Notes under the pieces: generated by a model
The model's input: the letters and a program-made list of their open reading frames with translations, nothing else
Database searches by the model: none
What the model was told of the DNA's origin: nothing
Source of the DNA: Pontibacter flavimaris
GTDB lineage: Bacteria; Bacteroidota; Bacteroidia; Cytophagales; Hymenobacteraceae
Assembly: GCF_001907195.1 (NCBI RefSeq)
Contig: NZ_LVWA01000012.1
Location: 124,001-188,000, forward strand
Length of the DNA: 64,000 nt
Direction of reading: 5' to 3'
Shown here: piece by piece, positions 59,347 to 64,000 of the stretch
Layout: each line of letters opens with the position of its first letter
Position numbering within the stretch: the first letter of the stretch is position 1
Translations under genes and position numbers: made by a program

Positions 59347-59895
59347 TTAAGCAGAAAGGAATTCCTCTGTATTCTGGATGTTCGCATAAAAGAAGGAGAG
59401 TGCCCCCAAGAAGGCGTGATGTACATCGTCTGCCTTCACCAGTCTTCCATTGATCTCCTGATCGCGGGAGGCACAGGCATCACCAATTACTGTACATTCA
59501 AAACCGAAGTCTTTTGCGGCCCTTGTCGTAGCATCTACACACATATGTGTCATCATACCTGTCACTACTACTTCCGTCACTTCATTGGCTTTCAGATAAT
59601 CCAATAGATCTGTTTCTCTGAAGCTGTTGGGATAATACTTTTTAACTAGTTTCTCACCTTCCAGTGGCTTTGCATTTTCATGGATCTCTACGCCAGTAGT
59701 ATCCGGTTGAAAGAAAGGCATGTTCGCATCAGCCGCGAAATGCTGGATATGTGCGATCGGCAAATCATTCTTTCTAAAGTGATCAATGAGCTTAGCTGCA
59801 TTTAAACTCGCTTCTACCGGTCCTTCCAGTTCCCAGGCTCCGTTTTCAAAATAATCGTTCTGTATGTCTATGACAAGCAATGCTTTCTTACTCAT
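59347..59895 (-). CDS. Isochorismatase-like cysteine hydrolase
   Basis: A 182-residue hydrolase of the isochorismatase/nicotinamidase superfamily. The catalytic triad is D9 in LLVIDIQNDYFENGAW, Lys in GEKLVKKYYPNSFRETDL near residue 84, and Cys in GMMTHMCVDATTRAA near residue 118. Metal-binding His residues of true nicotinamidases are not present, so it is one of the many unassigned family members (nicotinamidase-like or N-carbamoyl hydrolase). Cytosolic. Last gene in the tRNA-Glu island. Confidence 0.88.
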   Translation of the reverse strand: MSKKALLVIDIQNDYFENGAWELEGPVEASLNAAKLIDHFRKNDLPIAHIQHFAADANMPFFQPDTTGVEIHENAKPLEGEKLVKKYYPNSFRETDLLDYLKANEVTEVVVTGMMTHMCVDATTRAAKDFGFECTVIGDACASRDQEINGRLVKADDVHHAFLGALSFFYANIQNTEEFLSA

Positions 59896-59927
59896 AATGT
59901 TTTATTTTATTAAACTAAATGATACAT

Positions 59928-59935
59928 CAAAGTTA
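59928..59935 (-). promoter_or_regulatory. Promoter -7 element of the cysteine hydrolase
   Basis: TAACTTTG on the minus strand, a TAnnTTTG match, 33 bases before the start at 59895. Confidence 0.4.
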
Positions 59936-60367
59936 CCACATCGCTTGTACTGCCTTTATACCATAATCAGACAGATACCTATCATTTTGATAAGTAAAAA
60001 CAATAGGCTCATACTAGTATCAATCCCTTCAATTCCTACGATTTTCTTACTTTTATTAAATCCTGTTATCTAAGTAAACCGACACAAGCTGATGTAGGTA
60101 ACAGACTTTAAAATCATTGCTATCCCATTGGTAGCTGGTATACTTTACAACTAAAGAATTAAGATTCTACCAGCTGTAGGTGCAGCATTGAAGAGTTAAT
60201 TGCAGATGTTTAGGGACGGCTGTCCATAAAGCACATATTGCTAGGACTAGTGAGGCTAGCCAACAGCTCTATGTGCCCTATAATCACAATTGAAGAGTCT
60301 ATACTTTGACCTCCTTCTCTCCTGGTACCAGGAATTCTTCAACAGCAGTTAGATCATTGTAGATAAG
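59936..60367. other. AT-rich island gap
   Basis: About 430 bases without a credible gene. Two TATACTT copies occur near 60140 and 60300, the first sign of return to host-like sequence at the right edge of the island. Confidence 0.45.
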
Positions 60368-60432
60368 GTTCGATAATTCAAACTTAGGGGCTAATAAAAA
60401 AACCGATCCAGTTAAAACTGGAGCGGTTTTTT
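60368..60432. repeat. Decayed tRNA-Glu 3' end plus terminator, copy 4
   Basis: GTTCGATAATTCAA, then TAGGGGCTAA, then AAAAAAACCGATCCAGT pairing with ACTGGAGCGGTTTTTT. The hairpin has compensating changes (ACCG with CGGT), so the terminator fold is kept. It marks the right edge of the accessory region. Confidence 0.75.
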
Positions 60433-60569
60433 GCATTCATTTCCTTCCTCACGACTTAAGAAGCCTATTTCAGTGAAATGCCTCTATTGGGACACAGGCT
60501 ATACCTTAAAGACAGCCCATACTTGAAGGACAGCCCATACTTGTTGTTTTAAAGTACCTCCTACAGGAA

Positions 60570-61061
60570 TTATTCTGCTTCCTTCAGCAGGTCTTCCAGG
60601 TCCAGTGGCTTGGTGTACATCGTCAGCGAACCGTCTGCCAGCCTTGGCCATTGCTCTCTAGGCTTGTCCCAGTAAAGCTCAATTCCATTGTCATCAGGGT
60701 CTCTTAAGTACAACGCCTCGGAAACGCCATGATCGGAGGCGCCTATGTGTGTGTACTTGGCATCACGCAGCCTTTTATAGATCAGGGCGAGGTCCTTGCG
60801 GGTAGGGTACAGAATGGCCAGATGGTAGAGCCCCACTCCCTCCCGGGGAGCAGGCGGCGCACCCTTGCTGTGCCAGGTGTTCAGCCCGATGTGATGATGG
60901 TATCCCCCTGCGGAGATGAAGGCAGCCTCCTCCCCGTAGTGCATCATGAACTCAAAGCCCAGCAGGTCGCAGTAAAAGGCTAGGGAGCGCTTCAGGTCAG
61001 ACACCTTGAGATGAACATGGCCGATTCTTGCTGCGGCGGGTATTTTATAAGCTGTTTCCAT
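60570..61061 (-). CDS. VOC family protein, glyoxalase-like
   Basis: A 163-residue single-module vicinal-oxygen-chelate protein. It opens GHVHLKVSDLKRSLAFYCDLLGFEF with the first metal His, shows AFISAGGYHHHIGLNTWHSKG, GLYHLAILYPTRKDL, and ends RDPDDNGIELYWDKPREQWPR with the Glu ligand. The form with GGYHHHIG is common in putative catechol-2,3-dioxygenase-like proteins (CatE-type half). The gene closes the stress cluster that runs from 63605 down to here. Confidence 0.87.
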   Translation of the reverse strand: METAYKIPAAARIGHVHLKVSDLKRSLAFYCDLLGFEFMMHYGEEAAFISAGGYHHHIGLNTWHSKGAPPAPREGVGLYHLAILYPTRKDLALIYKRLRDAKYTHIGASDHGVSEALYLRDPDDNGIELYWDKPREQWPRLADGSLTMYTKPLDLEDLLKEAE

Positions 61062-61095
61062 ACTTTTCAGAAGTAAATGTTAGAAATAAAAGCGC

Positions 61096-61121
61096 GGCAC
61101 AGGTCTTAAAAACACTGTGCC
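61096..61121 (-). terminator. Hairpin after the NAD(P)-binding protein gene
   Basis: GGCACAG (61096-61102) pairs with CTGTGCC (61115-61121), 7 bases past the stop. No T-run on the minus strand; weak terminator or transcript-stabilising hairpin. Confidence 0.4.
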
Positions 61122-61128
61122 CTCGCAT

Positions 61129-61779
61129 TTAATACGCTACGGTGAACCGCTGCCTTATGTGCTTCGGCTTTTCCAGTTCATCCACTACTGCCCCGGCCAG
61201 GTCTTCCACCGAGATCACACTTTTGCCATTCTCATCAAACACGGGGCTATCCGAACCTACCCTGTAATTCCCCTTCCTTTCGCCTGACGTGCCCGGATGC
61301 ATCTCGATAGCCGGGCTCAGAAAGGTCCAGTCCAGCTCCTGCTCCTTTTTCAGGGCATTGAGGTAATCTCTTGCCCCCAGCGCGCCGGGCTTCCAGTCTG
61401 CCGGGAAATCAGGCGTGTCCACGAGTTGTACCCCTTCCGAAATGAAAAGGCTGCCCGCTCCGCCCACTACAATCAGCCTCTTCAGCCCGGCTTTCTTAAC
61501 GCCGCGCTGTATTGCCTCGGAGCCCTTCATGAAATCATTGTACAAATCAGGGTTGCTCCAGCCGGCATTATAAGCGCTTATCACAGCTTCATTTCCTTTT
61601 ACTGCTTCCGCTACCTCATCGGCATTCAAGGCATCTGCCTTTACAGCAGTTGCGTTCTCCGCCTGTGCTACTTTCTCAGGATGGCGGACGATTGCCGTTA
61701 CCTGGTGGCCTCGTTGCACCAGCTCTTTCAATATGGCTGTACCTACGAAGCCGGACGCTCCTATCAATGCTACTTTCAT
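61129..61779 (-). CDS. NAD(P)-binding atypical SDR protein
   Basis: A 216-residue Rossmann protein of the NAD(P)H-binding (NmrA/YwnB-like) group. The dinucleotide loop KVALIGASGFVGTAILKELVQRGHQVTAIVR starts at residue 2. VVGGAGSLF near residue 100 and YLNALKKEQELDWTFLSPAIEM near 140 fit the family, which lacks the SDR Tyr-Lys pair in its usual form. Members act as redox-linked regulators or flavin-type reductases. The VOC gene follows, the DoxX gene precedes. Confidence 0.85.
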   Translation of the reverse strand: MKVALIGASGFVGTAILKELVQRGHQVTAIVRHPEKVAQAENATAVKADALNADEVAEAVKGNEAVISAYNAGWSNPDLYNDFMKGSEAIQRGVKKAGLKRLIVVGGAGSLFISEGVQLVDTPDFPADWKPGALGARDYLNALKKEQELDWTFLSPAIEMHPGTSGERKGNYRVGSDSPVFDENGKSVISVEDLAGAVVDELEKPKHIRQRFTVAY

Positions 61780-61842
61780 TATTACACAGTTAGAGGCTCC
61801 CAGAAGCAGTTCGCCCCGGGAGCCCTAATTTTTATACTTGAT

Positions 61843-62301
61843 TTACTTTACTGCTAACTCTCTGCTATACGTTGGTTTTGCCTCCGTTTGATGCAACAAA
61901 TAATCCAGAGAGTATTTTCCGCTTCCCGTTAGCAACAGCACCACATAGGGTAGCAGGAACAGGAGGCCAAGTTCCTGCTTGGCGAACGGGTCTGCGCTAT
62001 GCACCAGGAACACAGCCACCAGCATGGTGATGATCAACGGGATGGCGGCCAGCCTGGTGCCCAGCCCGATCAGGATGAGTATGGAGCAGATGACCTCGGT
62101 AAAAACGGCCAATGCAAGTGAGGTGGTGGCACTCAGGCCAAAGACTTCAGGAAACTGGACCGGATCGGCAGCGAAGAGCATTTCCAGCTTCGGCAAGCCA
62201 TGGCCAAGCATCAGGGCGGCAATGCCTACCCGGGCTATCAGCAGCGCCACATCTATGCTGTTTGCGCTTTGGTATACGCTAAGTAGCTTTTTCATCGTCA
62301 A
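61843..62301 (-). CDS. DoxX family membrane protein
   Basis: A 152-residue protein with four helices: VALLIARVGIAALMLGHGLPKLEML near residue 20, SLALAVFTEVICSILILIGLGTRLAAIPLIITML in the middle, and LLFLLPYVVLLLTGSG before the tail. The DoxX family is found in stress and sulfur/quinone contexts (for example MhqP in Bacillus). Cytoplasmic membrane. It lies 15 bases after the YceI gene, so the two are one unit. Confidence 0.9.
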   Translation of the reverse strand: MTMKKLLSVYQSANSIDVALLIARVGIAALMLGHGLPKLEMLFAADPVQFPEVFGLSATTSLALAVFTEVICSILILIGLGTRLAAIPLIITMLVAVFLVHSADPFAKQELGLLFLLPYVVLLLTGSGKYSLDYLLHQTEAKPTYSRELAVK

Positions 62302-62316
62302 TCCTTCCGTTTATAC

Positions 62317-62889
62317 TTATTGAATAAATTCGCCGTCAGCCTTAATGCGTACTTCATCGCTGATCATGGGAGCCGGGAAACCGTTGCCCAGGTTAAAGTC
62401 CGAGCGCTTGATGGTGCCTGTTACCTGGAAGCCTGCAGTCTGCTTCTTGTTGCCTGGGTTCTCCACCGTGCCTTTGTATACCATGTCCATGGTAACTGGT
62501 TTGGTCACGCCGTTCAGAGTCAGGTTGCCGGTGAGCTTGTAGTTGTTTTTACCTGCCTTCTTAACAGCAGTGCTCTTAAAGTCCATGGTCGGATACTTGG
62601 CTACATCGAAGAAGTCTGCACTCTTGAGGTGATTGTCTCTGTCTTCCACTCTTGTGTCGATAGAGGCTGTTTTGGCAGTCATTTCCACCACGGCGTCACT
62701 GAAATCGGGTTTGGTGGAGGTGATGGTTACATCAAAATCGTTGAAAGTACCGGAGATGTCCGCTATGCCCAGGTGCGATACCGTAAAGCCAAGCTGCGAA
62801 TGCGCGTCGTCGTTCGTCCAAACACTACTCAGTGTCGTAAAGGCAGAAAGAGACAGGAATGCGAAAAAAATAATGGATAATCTTTTCAT
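62317..62889 (-). CDS. YceI family protein, exported
   Basis: A 190-residue YceI protein with a signal peptide (IIFFAFLSLSAFTTLSSVW). The mature part begins WTNDDAHSQLGFTVSHLGIADISG, includes RDNHLKSADFFDVAKYPTMDFKST near residue 85 and NGVTKPVTMDMVYKG, and ends RSDFNLGNGFPAPMISDEVRI. It is the third YceI of the window and, with the cytosolic one at 4071, of the classical HLKSADFFD type. Periplasmic lipid-binding role expected. Operon with DoxX. Confidence 0.92.
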   Translation of the reverse strand: MKRLSIIFFAFLSLSAFTTLSSVWTNDDAHSQLGFTVSHLGIADISGTFNDFDVTITSTKPDFSDAVVEMTAKTASIDTRVEDRDNHLKSADFFDVAKYPTMDFKSTAVKKAGKNNYKLTGNLTLNGVTKPVTMDMVYKGTVENPGNKKQTAGFQVTGTIKRSDFNLGNGFPAPMISDEVRIKADGEFIQ

Positions 62890-62942
62890 GTTATGTGTAA
62901 GTTAAATTGTGTGTGTATTTGTATTAATAATGGTTGTTTTGC

Positions 62943-63605
62943 TTACTGATGCAGGATTTTCCAGCCCGCCCGCCAGTTGTAATCATACTTGGCGTTCAGC
63001 CGGATGAGCAGGAGCTGCATGTCCTCGAGCGTTCTGCTCGCGGCCAGGTCACCGGCCACGATAGGGTTGAAACCCACCGTGCTCACCAGCTCGGAAACGT
63101 TCTGCAGGGCTTCCCCGTCGTTGCCTGCTATAAAGGCGTCCACCTGCCTGCCATCAATAAGGGGTGTTGCGAAATCAGCCGCGAAGGTGGTATTAAAGGC
63201 CTTGATCACTTTAGAGTTGGGAAGCAGCTTTTGCAGCTCTTCTGCCGCGCTGGTACCGGGTGCTGTCACCAATCCGTCATAGGTGTCGTTCAGCGGGTTG
63301 GCAATGCTGATGACGATCTTCTGGTTGGCGACTTCCCTGATCCTACGAGCCACTTCTTTCTCTGCCGCATAGGGAACCGCCACAATGATAATGTCTGCCT
63401 CCCAGGATGCCTCCATCGTGCAATCGGTAGCCTCTACCATGGCGGCAGGGTTACCCTTTCTGATGTCCTCCGCCATCGCTGTTGCCTTATCCAGGTTACT
63501 GGTGCACAGCAGCAACCTGTAGTTGCCCGCCGCCAGGCTTCTTGAAAGGGCGGAGCCCATGTTTCCGGTGGCTCCAATGATGGCTATACTTTGCGTCGTC
63601 CTCAT
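62943..63605 (-). CDS. NADPH-dependent F420 reductase-like protein
   Basis: About 220 residues from the ATG at 63605 (MRTTQSIAIIGATGNMGSALSRSLA), which is the natural place to start; the longer frame from 63671 lies across a TACCTTTG promoter box. The NADP loop GATGNMGS is near residue 12. IIIVAVPYAAEKEVARRI and KAFNTTFAADFATPLIDG fit the F420:NADP oxidoreductase/ProC-like family. F420 is not expected in Bacteroidota, so another flavin or substrate is likely. It leads the cluster. Confidence 0.85.
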   Translation of the reverse strand: MRTTQSIAIIGATGNMGSALSRSLAAGNYRLLLCTSNLDKATAMAEDIRKGNPAAMVEATDCTMEASWEADIIIVAVPYAAEKEVARRIREVANQKIVISIANPLNDTYDGLVTAPGTSAAEELQKLLPNSKVIKAFNTTFAADFATPLIDGRQVDAFIAGNDGEALQNVSELVSTVGFNPIVAGDLAASRTLEDMQLLLIRLNAKYDYNWRAGWKILHQ

Positions 63606-63626
63606 AACTCTGATTTTGTAACAATA

Positions 63627-63634
63627 CAAAGGTA
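63627..63634 (-). promoter_or_regulatory. Promoter -7 element of the reductase gene
   Basis: TACCTTTG on the minus strand (plus-strand CAAAGGTA), 22 bases before the ATG at 63605; it decides against the longer start at 63671. Confidence 0.5.
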
Positions 63635-63719
63635 CGACCACGCAAGGCCTCAGCGCATTGCGCGCAGTCAAGAAAAAGCATTGACTTGAATCAATGCTTT
63701 TGGGAAATCATGGGATAGT

Positions 63720-64000
63720 TTACTTGTTGGTGGAGATCCTTTTCCGGATGCGGCTAAGTGTTTCGGGGGTGAGGCCCATATAGGAGGCGATCATGTGCTG
63801 GGGCACGCGCTGGGCGATGTGTGGGTAGAGGGCGATGAAATCCTGGTAGCGTTCCTCCACCGACGAGCCGATGATGGAGGTGAGGCGCCGCTGCATGGCC
63901 AGGTATGCGCCGGTGATGTTCAGCCTGGTGAAGGTTTCATACTTGGGCATGGTCAGCAGCAGTTCCTCATGCGCCGATTTGCTGATGAGCACCAGTTCGG
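63720..64000 (-). CDS. Crp/Fnr family regulator (5' end outside the window)
   Basis: The last 93 residues or so of a Crp/Fnr-type regulator; the frame stays open to the window edge, so the N-terminal cyclic-nucleotide-binding domain lies beyond. Visible are the dimer helix MPKYETFTRLNITGAYLAMQRRL and the helix-turn-helix AQRVPQHMIASYMGLTPETLSRIRKRI. This Bacteroidota subgroup usually lacks the exact Crp DNA-recognition residues. It lies 115 bases upstream of the reductase-YceI-DoxX cluster on the same strand and may control it. Confidence 0.85.
   Translation of the reverse strand, partial: ELVLISKSAHEELLLTMPKYETFTRLNITGAYLAMQRRLTSIIGSSVEERYQDFIALYPHIAQRVPQHMIASYMGLTPETLSRIRKRISTNK

Larger units (their letters stand above)
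51630..60432. mobile_element. tRNA-Glu accessory island with stepped att-like repeats
   Basis: From the T arm of tRNA-Glu to the fourth repeat the region is AT-richer than its flanks. It has about four AAGTATA/TATACTT copies in 8.8 kb, versus roughly one per 300-500 bases outside. It holds unrelated accessory genes and is cut in three blocks by decayed copies of the tRNA 3' end plus terminator. No integrase or transposase is visible, so it may be an old or mobilised-in-trans set of insertions. Confidence 0.6.

Noticed and set aside
51690..60367. Expected integrase or relaxase for the tRNA-Glu island
   Set aside because: No tyrosine recombinase, transposase or conjugation gene could be found in any frame; the island call rests on repeats and composition only.
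61795..61824. GGCTCCC/GGGAGCC hairpin between the DoxX and NAD(P)-binding genes
   Set aside because: Stem of 7 bp without T-run inside an apparent operon; too weak to call a terminator.

Overview
The window reads as chromosomal DNA of a Bacteroidota member, most likely Hymenobacteraceae and close to Pontibacter. This rests on recognition, not a search. The signs are moderately high GC with almost no Shine-Dalgarno sites, promoters of the Bacteroidota form TTG-N19-TAnnTTTG (clearest before the two tRNAs, ksgA and ruvC), a T9SS type B (CHU_C) sorting domain, families such as DUF5777, DUF4905, DUF4142 and PorT-like barrels, and the gene order yceD-rpmF-plsX-fabH. The heptamer AAGTATR (reverse complement YATACTT) is scattered through genes and gaps alike, far above chance.

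Layout. 0-8.4 kb: an electrophile/quinone stress neighbourhood (FMN reductase, MhqO-like dioxygenase, cupin, MhqD-like esterase, GNAT, YceI), a ferredoxin-cyclase fusion, DUF983, an AraC regulator and an MscS channel. 8.6-20.2 kb: an accessory envelope/stress block with DoxX, two ECF sigma factors (one coupled to a membrane-anchored barrel protein), GH15 hydrolase, cytosine deaminase, a DUF4142-cupredoxin-cyanophycinase operon, a CHRD lipoprotein, and a cytochrome c-YceI-DUF5777 operon, closed by tRNA-Ser(GGA). 20.5-51.4 kb: mostly core genes: ansA, tatD, two glycosyltransferase operons, a SpoIIE-type phosphatase, ruvC, HIT, greA, ksgA-mgtE operon, M17 peptidase-pdxA, yceD-rpmF-plsX-fabH, LysM/RlpA protein, NfeD, tandem small lipoproteins, AlkD-like protein, kdsB, SUI1/YciH, lipid kinase, USP and gapA. 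51.6-60.4 kb: tRNA-Glu(UUC) followed by an AT-richer accessory region nearly free of the heptamer, in which the tRNA 3' end plus its terminator recurs three times in decayed form. It carries a T9SS cargo protein, DinB, AraC + LLM oxidoreductase, GNAT and a cysteine hydrolase, with no integrase. 60.5-64 kb: a second small-molecule stress cluster (VOC, NAD(P)-binding, DoxX, YceI, F420-reductase-like) behind a Crp/Fnr regulator cut by the window end.

Three things stand out as possibly undescribed: the genome-wide-looking AAGTATR motif that forces rare codons, the stepwise tRNA-Glu insertion array, and about 125-bp palindromic MITE-like elements between genes. I found no CRISPR array, rRNA, prophage or transposase.
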